Position numbers and translations under genes: made by a program
Shown: piece by piece, positions 29,799 to 37,962 of the stretch
Layout of the letters: every line of letters starts with the position of its first letter
Position numbering within the stretch: the stretch's first letter is position 1
The notes under the pieces: generated by a model
What the model saw: only the letters and a program-made list of their open reading frames with translations
Told to the model about the DNA's origin: nothing
Database searches by the model: none
Assembly (NCBI RefSeq): GCF_009763245.1
Contig: NZ_WKJZ01000001.1
Span: 1,380,455-1,444,454, forward strand
DNA length: 64,000 nucleotides
From: Pseudomonas xionganensis
GTDB taxonomy: Bacteria > Pseudomonadota > Gammaproteobacteria > Pseudomonadales > Pseudomonadaceae
Reading direction: 5' to 3'

Positions 29799-30923
29799 TT
29801 ACTCGCTCAGTGCAGTCTTGGTGCCGTCGGCATGCCATTCGTAGACTACGAAGCTGAAGTCTTTCAGGTCGCCTTTCTCGTCGAAGGCCAGCTCGCCGGT
29901 GGGGGTGTCGAAGCTGTTGGCGCGGATAGCATCAGCCACCTTGGCGGTGTCGGTGTCACCGGCCTTGGCGATACCCTCGGCAATCACCTGAACAGCCGCG
30001 TAGGCCGGGAACACGAACGGACCGCTCGGGTCTTCGTTCTTGGCCTTGAAGGCGGCAACCAGCGGTGCGTTCTTCGGGTCTTCGTCGAAGGCCTTGGGCA
30101 GGGTCACCAGCATGCCTTCGGAGGCCTCGCCGGCGATGGCGGAGATGTCGGCGTTACCCACACCTTCCGGACCCATGAACTTGGCATTCAGACCCTGCTC
30201 CTTGGATTGACGCAGAATCAGGCCCAGCTCCGGGTGGTAGCCACCGTAGTAGACGAAGTCGACGTTCTCGCGCTTGAGCTTGCCGATCAGGGCGGAGAAA
30301 TCCTTGTCGCCAGCGGTAATGCCTTCGAAGGCGGCAACCGGAATGCCGGCCTTTTCCACTTCCAGCTTGACCGCAGTGGCAATGCCTTCACCGTACTGCT
30401 GCTTGTCGTGGATCACGGCAACGCGCTTGGGCTTGATGCTGTCGACGATGAACTTGCCGGCGGTCGGGCCCTGCAGGCTGTCCAGACCGATGGTGCGGAA
30501 CACCAACTGGTAGCCACGGGTGGTGATGTCCGGGTTGGTGGACGCGGCGGTGATCATCAGTACGCCTTCGTCTTCATAGATGTCGGACGCCGGCTGAGTG
30601 GAGCTGGAGCACAGGTGACCCACCACGAACTGCACACCGTCGTTGACGATCTTGTTGGCGACCGCAACGGCCTGCTTGGGGTCACAGGCATCGTCATAGA
30701 CCACGCCTTCGAGCTGGGCACCATTGACGCCGCCGGCCTTGTTGATCTGCTCGATGGCCATTTTGGCGCCGATAAACTGCATGTCGCCGTACTGAGCCAC
30801 CGGACCGGTCACCGGGCCGGCCAGGCCGATCTTGATGGTATCGGCAGCCATCGAATAGCTGGCGACGCCGGCCATGGCCATGGCGGCAAACAGTTTAGAA
30901 ATCTGCTTAGTAGCCTTATTCAT
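29799..30923 (-). CDS. braC: Branched-chain amino acid-binding periplasmic protein BraC
   Basis: 374 residues, signal peptide MNKATKQISKLFAAMAMAGVASYSMAA, mature ADTIKIGLAGPVTGPVAQYG. Type I periplasmic binding fold; the Cys pair in VVYDDACDPK and VVGHLCSSST is the conserved disulphide of Leu/Ile/Val-binding proteins. ATG 30923 has a GGAG site; the longer frame to 31097 is rejected. P. aeruginosa BraC also binds alanine and threonine. Confidence 0.95.
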   Translation of the reverse strand: MNKATKQISKLFAAMAMAGVASYSMAADTIKIGLAGPVTGPVAQYGDMQFIGAKMAIEQINKAGGVNGAQLEGVVYDDACDPKQAVAVANKIVNDGVQFVVGHLCSSSTQPASDIYEDEGVLMITAASTNPDITTRGYQLVFRTIGLDSLQGPTAGKFIVDSIKPKRVAVIHDKQQYGEGIATAVKLEVEKAGIPVAAFEGITAGDKDFSALIGKLKRENVDFVYYGGYHPELGLILRQSKEQGLNAKFMGPEGVGNADISAIAGEASEGMLVTLPKAFDEDPKNAPLVAAFKAKNEDPSGPFVFPAYAAVQVIAEGIAKAGDTDTAKVADAIRANSFDTPTGELAFDEKGDLKDFSFVVYEWHADGTKTALSE

Positions 30924-31152
30924 AATGCTCCACTCGTTATTTTTTGTTTGTTGTAGTTCTGGCGCCAAGGCTGCAGAACCGGGTGCGAACCCCGGCCATA
31001 CCCCCGGCAACTTGACCGCTGCAGTGTAGAGTGCGGCTTCGCGGCTTGAAAAGCCGGTTGTCGGAAGCAATTGCCCTGAGTGTCGCATGGGTGACACAAA
31101 CGTACAGAAAAACGCCGTGGCTGTGCGGTCATTTCTCTACGGCTCATCAGGC

Positions 31153-31180
31153 TTGCCTGAGTGACACCTGACGCTATCAT
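31153..31180 (+). promoter_or_regulatory. Candidate promoter of the DUF2288 gene
   Basis: TTGCCT (31153-31158) and TATCAT (31175-31180) with a 16-base spacer, about 40 bases before ATG 31222. The braC promoter must lie in the same 298-base divergent gap, but I did not identify it. Confidence 0.45.
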
Positions 31181-31221
31181 GAGCGCCGCATCGATACTGA
31201 CCTTTTGCACAGGAACACAGC

Positions 31222-31539
31222 ATGACAGATCAAGCTAGCACCCTTTATGCCAAGCTGCTCGGCGAAACCGCGCCCATCACCTGGCAGGAGCTGCAGCCGT
31301 TCTTTGCCCGCGGTGCGCTACTCTGGGTAGAAGGTAGCCAGGATCTGGTGGCCATGGCCGAAGCCGTGGCCGAAAATGATCAGGCCCGGGTCAGTCAGTG
31401 GTTGCAAGGCGGGCTGCTGGGCAGGCTCGACGATACGCGTGCCGAAGACCTGCTAGCGCGCGATCCACAACTCTGGGCCGTGGTCGTGGCTCCCTGGGTA
31501 CTGGTGCAGGAACGCACAACTGCCCCTGCGCTGCACTGA
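31222..31539 (+). CDS. DUF2288 family protein
   Basis: 105 residues (MTDQASTLYAKLLGETAPITWQELQPFFARGALLWVE). Recognised as DUF2288 from the LYAKLLGETA...W.EL..FFA.G pattern. Small, acidic, cytoplasmic, conserved next to braC in Pseudomonas as far as I recall. Function unknown. Confidence 0.85.
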   Translation: MTDQASTLYAKLLGETAPITWQELQPFFARGALLWVEGSQDLVAMAEAVAENDQARVSQWLQGGLLGRLDDTRAEDLLARDPQLWAVVVAPWVLVQERTTAPALH

Positions 31540-31603
31540 AAGCGAGCAGCCAAGGCCTACGCAGAGCCGAGGTGGCGCGCTACGTCTACCGAGAGGATCT
31601 GAC

Positions 31604-31972
31604 ATGTTTGTACCCGGCCATCTGCATCGTGAGCGCCTCCTGGCCAGCGAGGGCATCTCAGCCTACTGCGTTGACGTCTATTACGAGGTGCGTCATGACC
31701 CGGATCAGGGCGCGATGATGCACTTTCGCATGTGTGGTCATGTCGCAGGGCGTGAGTTCACTGAAAGCTTCGCCATGCACCGTGACACCGCCTACAACTT
31801 CGCCAGCCTGCTGGGCAAGATCGCCCAGCGTCAGGGCCTGCCAGCCGGGCATGGGCCGATCATGGCTCATCACGACGAATACGATGCCATGTTTGCTGAC
31901 ATTCGCCAGCAGCTGGCGGTCAAGCCTGGCGAAGCGGTCAACCTCGATCACCTGGAGCAGGACCGGCTCTAG
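31604..31972 (+). CDS. Conserved Pseudomonas protein, probable DUF5064
   Basis: 122 residues (MFVPGHLHRERLLASEGISAYCVDVYYEVRHDPDQG). No signal peptide or membrane segment; a single alpha/beta domain is likely. I assign DUF5064 from the MFxPGHLHR start with moderate certainty. It lies 64 bases after the DUF2288 gene and may be co-transcribed. Function unknown. Confidence 0.75.
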   Translation: MFVPGHLHRERLLASEGISAYCVDVYYEVRHDPDQGAMMHFRMCGHVAGREFTESFAMHRDTAYNFASLLGKIAQRQGLPAGHGPIMAHHDEYDAMFADIRQQLAVKPGEAVNLDHLEQDRL

Positions 31973-32606
31973 CAAAGGCACGGCACAGGCGGTTGCACTG
32001 TCCTGCCGTTCAGAGTCATTGCCAGGCGTCGGCAATACAGTCTATCTGCACGACGCCATCTCCGGGTTGCAAGGCCGCCCAAGTGTAGACATCGCCCGAC
32101 AGCACATGAACCGATCCCGGTGACTCGTCAGTCGGGCTATCGGGGAGCTTCAGGGCGGGGGCCCCGTGGTCGAGCCAGGCATAGGCCAGCGTGCGGCTGC
32201 CATCCCTGAAAAGATGGACATGCACCCCAGCCGGCAGACCCTCGACCCGCCCGAGGTAAAGATGATCGCGCAGTAACGTTGTCTGGTCGGAAAGGGTGAA
32301 CCCAGGCAGCGTCTGACCCTTTTGGCTTGCATCGAGGTTGTCGAGTGAATTGATCAGCGGGCCACACGAGCTTTAGCCGCTAAAATCACAAGCATCTATG
32401 GAGGAATCTACGTGACGAACCCCAAAGGGGGTCACCAATAGGCCAAGGCAGGGGCTATATCGACAAGCGTGATCGTGCCTGCAGGGTCGGCGGGTCTATT
32501 GGGGGCGCCCGTTACGTCTGATTGGGGCGTGCCACTGGTATGCGCGTTTCTTCCTGAACGTCGTCATCTTCAAGCTCACTGTGCCATTAATCCTATAGGA
32601 ACACCC
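31973..32606. other. Intergenic stretch before the MBL hydrolase gene
   Basis: 634 bases with no intact gene on the plus strand. Besides the possible broken minus-strand gene, there is a GGAGGA site at about 32400 followed by a GTG and nine codons to a stop (ending 32441), too short to call. No terminator or known RNA was seen. Confidence 0.4.
32016..32395 (-). pseudogene. Possible frameshifted or start-less small gene
   Basis: On the minus strand a frame is open from 32372 to the stop at 32016 (118 codons) with coding-like composition (segments GQTLPGFTLSDQTTLL, HLYLGRVEGLPAGVHVHLF, SGDVYTWAALQPGDGVVQ) but no ATG; only an internal GTG at 32225. An ATG at 32395 in another frame (MLVILAAKARVA) runs to a stop at about 32355 and would join this frame with a one-base shift near 32360. 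No homologue recognised. It could be a decayed gene, a gene with a sequencing error, or chance. Confidence 0.35.
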
Positions 32607-33251
32607 ATGGAAGCCGCAAAACCCCAGCTAATACGCGAAACCCTCCCTGTCGGGCCTTTGCAGTGCAACTGCACCATCATCGGTGACCCTGTGACCAAGA
32701 AGGCCATAGTGGTCGATCCGGGCGGCAATCCCGAGCAGATCATGGCGCGCCTGGACGCCCATGGTCTGAAGGTGGTCAGCATCATTCACACCCACGCGCA
32801 CCTGGATCACTTCCTCGCCTCCGGGCAGATGAAGGAGAAGACCGGCGCGACCCTGCATCTGCACAAGGAGGATCAGTTCCTCTGGGACAATCTGGAGATG
32901 CAGTGCCGCATGTTCGGCGTGCCCTATACTCCAGTACCGGCGCCGGATCAGTGGCTCAGTGATGATGAGGAACTGGCTTGTGGCTGTGGCGTGGCCTTGC
33001 ATACGCCGGGGCATACGCCGGGGTCCATGAGTTTCTGGTTCCCCCAAGACAAGCTGCTGATTGCCGGCGATACCCTGTTCAAGCGTGGCATCGGCCGTAC
33101 GGATCTGTGGGGTGGGGATTATTCGACCATCGAGCGTTCGATCAAGCAGCGCCTGTACCGCCTGGATGAGGACGCAACCGTGGTCACCGGTCACGGCGAC
33201 GACACCCGTCTGGGCGACGAAATGCGCGAGAACCCCTTTGTGCGAGCCTGA
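32607..33251 (+). CDS. MBL-fold metallo-hydrolase (YcbL/glyoxalase II-like)
   Basis: 214 residues from ATG 32607 (MEAAKPQLIRETLPVGPLQCN), with AGGA upstream. Metal-binding HTHAHLDH motif at about residues 59-66, further ligands in TPGHTPGS and LLIAGDTLFKRGIGRTD, and a final His in VVTGHGDDT. Same plan as E. coli YcbL, a type II glyoxalase-like enzyme. Substrate not determined; hydroxyacylglutathione hydrolysis is the leading guess. Confidence 0.9.
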   Translation: MEAAKPQLIRETLPVGPLQCNCTIIGDPVTKKAIVVDPGGNPEQIMARLDAHGLKVVSIIHTHAHLDHFLASGQMKEKTGATLHLHKEDQFLWDNLEMQCRMFGVPYTPVPAPDQWLSDDEELACGCGVALHTPGHTPGSMSFWFPQDKLLIAGDTLFKRGIGRTDLWGGDYSTIERSIKQRLYRLDEDATVVTGHGDDTRLGDEMRENPFVRA

Positions 33252-33331
33252 GCAGGGAATCTTTCAGTGCTTTCAGGCTCCAATCCACACAGGGCTTTGT
33301 GTCCATCCGATCAATTGCTGGAGTACTCACC

Positions 33332-33994
33332 ATGTTCAAACCTTCACGAATGATACTGCTGGCCGCTGCCGTGGCCCTGGGGGCCGGCTGTGCCGTGCAG
33401 AACCCCTATGTGCGTGATGATGGCGAGATGCGCAAGTCGACCACCTACGGCACCATCGGTGCAGTGGCGGGCGCAGCCATCGGCGCGGCGACTTCCAGCA
33501 AGAAGGATCGCACCAAGGGCGCGTTGATCGGTGCTGCAGTGGGGGGCGCGGCCGGGGGCGGTTATGGTTATTACGTCGACCAGCAGGAAGCCGAGCTGCG
33601 CCGTAGCATGCAGGGCACCGGTGTCGAAGTGCAGCGCAATGGCGATGATCTCAAGCTGATCATGCCGGGTAATATCACCTTCGCCACCAACTCGGCGGAT
33701 ATTGCCGGCAACTTCTATGCGCCGCTGAACAACCTGGCCAACTCCTTCAAGCAGTACGACCAGAACAGCATCGAAATCGTCGGCCATACCGACAATGTCG
33801 GTGCCTACCAGTACAACATGACTCTGTCCCAGCGCCGGGCCCAGAGCGTAGCCAACTACCTGACCGCCCAGGGCGTCAACGGCATGCGCATCAGCACCCG
33901 CGGCATGGGCCCGGACCAGCCGGTAGCGAGCAATGCCAGCGAGTCGGGTCGGGCGCAGAATCGCCGCGTGGAGATCAACCTGCGACCGCTCTGA
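33332..33994 (+). CDS. OmpA-family lipoprotein with glycine zipper (YiaD-like)
   Basis: 220 residues. Lipoprotein signal peptide with Cys near residue 20 (LAAAVALGAGCAVQNPY). A glycine-zipper stretch (GTIGAVAGAAIGAATSS, GALIGAAVGGAAGGGYG) follows at about 47-85. The C-terminal OmpA peptidoglycan-binding domain contains NMTLSQRRAQSVANYL and the ligand residues of TFATNSADI. Likely outer-membrane anchored and bound to peptidoglycan. Start ATG 33332 follows a GGAG. Confidence 0.92.
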   Translation: MFKPSRMILLAAAVALGAGCAVQNPYVRDDGEMRKSTTYGTIGAVAGAAIGAATSSKKDRTKGALIGAAVGGAAGGGYGYYVDQQEAELRRSMQGTGVEVQRNGDDLKLIMPGNITFATNSADIAGNFYAPLNNLANSFKQYDQNSIEIVGHTDNVGAYQYNMTLSQRRAQSVANYLTAQGVNGMRISTRGMGPDQPVASNASESGRAQNRRVEINLRPL

Positions 33995-34015
33995 TGCTGT
34001 AACGGCATACTTCCC

Positions 34016-34049
34016 GACAAAGCCCTCCACGTGAGGGCTTTGTCGTTTT
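34016..34049 (+). terminator. Terminator of the OmpA-family lipoprotein gene
   Basis: Twelve-base perfect arms GACAAAGCCCTC/GAGGGCTTTGTC with a 5-base loop, followed by GTTTT. Confidence 0.85.
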
Positions 34050-34135
34050 ACGCCGGGCGAGTGCTCGTCTAGCCTCAAGGTAGACCGTCAGCCAGGGATT
34101 CGGCGGCCTTTATCGCAGGTTGATAGGGAGTCGAC

Positions 34136-37100
34136 ATGGAAAGGCGTGAGGCGTGGGGTGGGCGCTCCTGGCTGGCTGGGGCAGTGACGCTGGGCCTGTT
34201 GCTGGTACTCGGCAGTCTGGTGCTGTGGCAGTGGCAGCAGGGTCAGCAGCGTGCGCAGGCGCAGCAGCAGGAGCGTTTCCAGCTGGAGGTGGAGGATATC
34301 GGCCAGCGTGTCCTGTCTCGCATGCAGACCTACGAGATGGTGCTGCGTGGCGTGGCCGGCCTGATGAGTGGCAGCGAACATGTCGATCCCCAGGAGTGGG
34401 ACCGCGCCCTAGAACAGCTGCAGTTGCAGGAGCGCTACCCGGGCATCCAGGCCCTGGGCTGGTCGCGTTATCTGCGCCAGGCGCAGCTGCCAGGCTTTCT
34501 CGAAGAAATCCGCCAGCAGGGACGCAAGGATTACCAGGCCTTCCCCCCCGAAACCCGTGAGCAATACCTGCTGATCGACTACCTGAGCCCGCTGGACTGG
34601 CGCAATCGTCGCGCCCTGGGCTTCGATATGCTCAGTGAGCCGATCCGGCGGGCGGCTGTCGAGCAGGCGATCATCACGGGTGAGGCGACCCTCAGCCCTC
34701 CGGTTATCCTGCTGCAGGAAACCGATGTGGACGTGCAAGCCGGGGTGCTGTTCTACCTTCCCGTGTACCAGGCGGAGCAGGCGCTGAATAGCGCCGAAGC
34801 GCGTCGGGCAGCGCTGCTCGGCACCGTGCATGGCGCCTTTCGCGGAGAAAACCTGATCAAGGGGGTTTTGGGGGCCAAGGCCGACCGCTTCGATATTGCC
34901 ATCCGTGACCAGCAGACGCGTGACACCTGGCTGGTACGCGCGCCGCCACGCAGCAATGGCTGGACGGCGGCCTTTGAGGAGCAGCTGCAGTTGTCGCTGT
35001 TTGGCCGCACCTGGCTGCTGACCGTAAGCAGTACGCCCGAATACGAAAGTGGCCTGAGCCCTGGCGAGGAGGGCCTCAATCTATTGAGCGGCCTGCTGGC
35101 AGCCGCATTTCTGGCCTTGCTGATCGGCGGCTACCTGCACCAGCGTGAACGCCAGCTGCAGGCCAGCCAGCGCATGACCGGGCAGCTGCGCGAACGTGAA
35201 GAGCGCTTTCGCCTGCTGATCGAGCGCTTACCGGTGGCGACCCTGCTGTGCAATGCCCAGGGCCGCATCGAAATGGCCAACCGCAGTGCCGCCGAACTGC
35301 TTGGCTGTGCGGCCGAGCAATTGCAGGGGGAGCGGGTCAGTCGTTATCTGTCGATGGAAGGCGATCTGGCCGCATTGGCCGAGCGGGCCGGGCGCAATGG
35401 CCTGGACGAGGAGTTCGAGGCGCGCAACGAGCAGGCCGAAAGTATCGCCGTGGGCCTTAGTCTGAGCGTACTGAGCGGGAGCGCGGCGCCGGACTATCTG
35501 CTCAACCTGGTCGACCTGCGGGCACGCAAGGGCGCCGAAGAACGTTTCCGCCTGGTGGTCGAGGCGTCGCCAAATGCCATCGTGCTGGTTGACAGCCAGG
35601 GGCGCATCGCCATGGTCAACAAGCAGACCGAGCAGCTGTTCGGCTATGCCCGCCATGAACTGCTCGGCCAGGCGGTGGAAATGCTGCTGCCGGAGAGCCT
35701 GCGCCACACTCATGTACCGCTGCGCCAGGGCTATCAGCAAGACCCGCAACCGCGGCGCATGGGCAGCAACCGCGAACTGTTCGGTCAGCATCGCGATGGT
35801 CGGCCATTGCCGCTGGAGGTGGGGCTGTCGCCGATTCGCACCAGTACCGACAATCTGGTGCAGGCGGTGATCATCGATATCAGCGAGCGCAAGGCCGCCG
35901 AACAGCGCCTGCGCGAGCAGACCGAGCAGCTGATGCTGGCCAACCGCTACAAGTCCGAATTTCTCGCCAATATGTCCCATGAGCTACGCACGCCGCTCAA
36001 TTCCATCCTGATTCTCAGTGACCAGCTGCGCCGCAACGTGGCCGGCAACCTGACGGAGAAGCAGAGCAAGCACGCCGATATCGTCCACCGCGCCGGCAGT
36101 GATCTGCTGCAACTGATCAATGACGTGCTGGATCTGGCCAAGGTCGAGTCCGGGCGTCTGCAGCTCAAGCTGGAAGCCCTGAATGTGCAGGAGCTGCTGG
36201 TGGAGTTGGATGCCGGCCTGCGGCCCATGGCCGAACTCAAGGGTCTGCGCCTGCAGACGCGACTGGAGGACGGGGTGCCACGGATGGTTCAGGCGGACCG
36301 CGGGCGTTTGCAGCAGGTGCTGCGCAACCTGTTGTCCAATGCCCTGAAATTCACCGAGCAGGGCGAGGTCAGCCTGACCGTGGCCTGTGACCCGCTGGGG
36401 GCCGAGGAGGGCAGCGAGCTGATGGTGTTCGAGGTGCGCGACAGCGGTATCGGCATCGCCGCAGAGCAGCATGAGCAGATCTTCCAGGCTTTCCAGCAGA
36501 TTGACGGTTCCACCAGTCGGCGTTTTGGTGGCACCGGTCTGGGCCTGGCCATTACCCGCCAGCTGGTACAGGCCATGGGCGGCGAGATCAGTCTGCAGAG
36601 CGCACCCGGGCAGGGCTCCTGTTTTACCGTACGTCTGCCGGTGCAATTGCTCCCGGCTCCGCAGCGAACTCCCCATGAGGTATTACCGGAGCCAGCACGC
36701 AGTGGCCGGGGGCCGGCGCTGCTGATCGTCGAGGACGATATCAATTTCGCCAGCGTGATCATCGAGCAGGCCCACGCCCATGGCTTTTCCTGCGTGCATT
36801 GTCGCAGCGGTCAGCAGGCCCAGCAGGTGCTGGCGCAGGAGGCGTTCAGTGCGGTGATTCTGGATATTCTGCTGCCCGATATCAGTGGCTGGCAGCTGTT
36901 TCGCAGCCTGCGCAGCCACAGCAAATGGCGTGATATCCCGGTGCATATCATTTCCTGCGTGCCACAGCCGGACGACTGGCAGGACCAGGACGCCCGCTAT
37001 CTGGTCAAACCCATCAGCCGCGAGAGTCTGGAGCAGGTGTTTGTCGACCTGCAGCAGGGCCCGGGTGGGCAGCGCAAGCTGTTACTGGTGGAGGATGTGG

Positions 37101-37852
37101 AACTGGAGCGCGAGCACTATCGCCAGCAGTTGCAGGCCCAGGGCTTCAGTGTGCGCGCCTGCGCCAGTGCCGAGGAGGCGCGCAGCCTGTATGCCGACGA
37201 AGCCTTCAATGCCCTGGTGGTGGACCTCGATCTGCCCGACCTGGACGGCTTTCAGCTGCTCCAGCAACTGCATGCCATTCGCGCCCTGGACAGCCTGCAG
37301 GTGGTGGTCAATACCGGACTGGATGTCAATCAGCAGACATTGCAGCGCCTGCATCACTATTCGGCCCAGGTGGTGCGCAAACAGGGCGAGAATACCGACC
37401 TGCTGGTCGAGGCCCTGCAGGGCTTTCTCGGCGATATGGCCGCTCCCCAGGCCGCCGAGTTGCTGCATGGCAGCCATGTGCTGCTGGTCGACGATGACGT
37501 GCGCAATCTCTATGCCCTGACCGCCCTGCTGGATGAGGTCGGGATCCGCGTCAGTACCGCCAGCGATGGCCAGGAAGCCATCGATCGCTGCCTGCGCGGG
37601 CACTTTGATCTGATCCTGATGGACATGGCCATGCCGATTCTGGACGGCTACAGCGCTACCCGGGCACTGAAGGGCGAGCATGGCTGCAAGACCCCGATCA
37701 TTGCCCTGACCGCCCATGCCATGAAAGGCGATCGGGAGAAATGCCTGGCCGCCGGCGCCGATGACTACCTGGCCAAACCGGTGGCCAGCGAGCAGCTGCT
37801 GGCGATGTTGCGCCGCTGGCTGCACAAGTCGACGTTCGGCCAGGGCAGATAG
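34136..37852 (+). CDS. Hybrid sensor histidine kinase: CHASE-PAS-PAS-HisKA-HATPase-REC-REC-REC
   Basis: 1238 residues. Membrane segment about 13-33, a CHASE-type extracellular sensor about 75-240 (IQALGWSRYL, ALGFDMLSEPIRRAAVEQA), second membrane segment about 318-334, two PAS units to about 590. Phospho-acceptor His615 in FLANMSHELRTPLN. ATPase boxes LLSNALKFTEQG, VRDSGIGIA, FGGTGLGLAITRQL. Three receivers start near 860 (LLIVEDDINF, VILDILLPDIS), 980 (LLLVEDVELE, VVDLDLPDLDG) and 1114 (VLLVDDDVRN, LILMDMAMPILDG). Together with the downstream REC-GGDEF-EAL protein it probably forms a phosphorelay to c-di-GMP. CHASE domains often sense small adenine-like or peptide ligands; the ligand here is unknown. 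Confidence 0.92.
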   Translation: MERREAWGGRSWLAGAVTLGLLLVLGSLVLWQWQQGQQRAQAQQQERFQLEVEDIGQRVLSRMQTYEMVLRGVAGLMSGSEHVDPQEWDRALEQLQLQERYPGIQALGWSRYLRQAQLPGFLEEIRQQGRKDYQAFPPETREQYLLIDYLSPLDWRNRRALGFDMLSEPIRRAAVEQAIITGEATLSPPVILLQETDVDVQAGVLFYLPVYQAEQALNSAEARRAALLGTVHGAFRGENLIKGVLGAKADRFDIAIRDQQTRDTWLVRAPPRSNGWTAAFEEQLQLSLFGRTWLLTVSSTPEYESGLSPGEEGLNLLSGLLAAAFLALLIGGYLHQRERQLQASQRMTGQLREREERFRLLIERLPVATLLCNAQGRIEMANRSAAELLGCAAEQLQGERVSRYLSMEGDLAALAERAGRNGLDEEFEARNEQAESIAVGLSLSVLSGSAAPDYLLNLVDLRARKGAEERFRLVVEASPNAIVLVDSQGRIAMVNKQTEQLFGYARHELLGQAVEMLLPESLRHTHVPLRQGYQQDPQPRRMGSNRELFGQHRDGRPLPLEVGLSPIRTSTDNLVQAVIIDISERKAAEQRLREQTEQLMLANRYKSEFLANMSHELRTPLNSILILSDQLRRNVAGNLTEKQSKHADIVHRAGSDLLQLINDVLDLAKVESGRLQLKLEALNVQELLVELDAGLRPMAELKGLRLQTRLEDGVPRMVQADRGRLQQVLRNLLSNALKFTEQGEVSLTVACDPLGAEEGSELMVFEVRDSGIGIAAEQHEQIFQAFQQIDGSTSRRFGGTGLGLAITRQLVQAMGGEISLQSAPGQGSCFTVRLPVQLLPAPQRTPHEVLPEPARSGRGPALLIVEDDINFASVIIEQAHAHGFSCVHCRSGQQAQQVLAQEAFSAVILDILLPDISGWQLFRSLRSHSKWRDIPVHIISCVPQPDDWQDQDARYLVKPISRESLEQVFVDLQQGPGGQRKLLLVEDVELEREHYRQQLQAQGFSVRACASAEEARSLYADEAFNALVVDLDLPDLDGFQLLQQLHAIRALDSLQVVVNTGLDVNQQTLQRLHHYSAQVVRKQGENTDLLVEALQGFLGDMAAPQAAELLHGSHVLLVDDDVRNLYALTALLDEVGIRVSTASDGQEAIDRCLRGHFDLILMDMAMPILDGYSATRALKGEHGCKTPIIALTAHAMKGDREKCLAAGADDYLAKPVASEQLLAMLRRWLHKSTFGQGR

Positions 37853-37962
37853 GTGGACAATGATCTAACCTGATGCTTGAGTTTCGTGGCACTTTGCACC
37901 GTCGGTGCAGTGCCGGCAGCCCACAGGAGTATGGGGCTGCAGCCAGGGAAAAGGAGAGTGCT

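Noticed and set aside
32412..32441. Nine-codon GTG frame after GGAGGA as a leader peptide
   Set aside because: Too short, and no attenuator hairpins or downstream biosynthetic gene support it.
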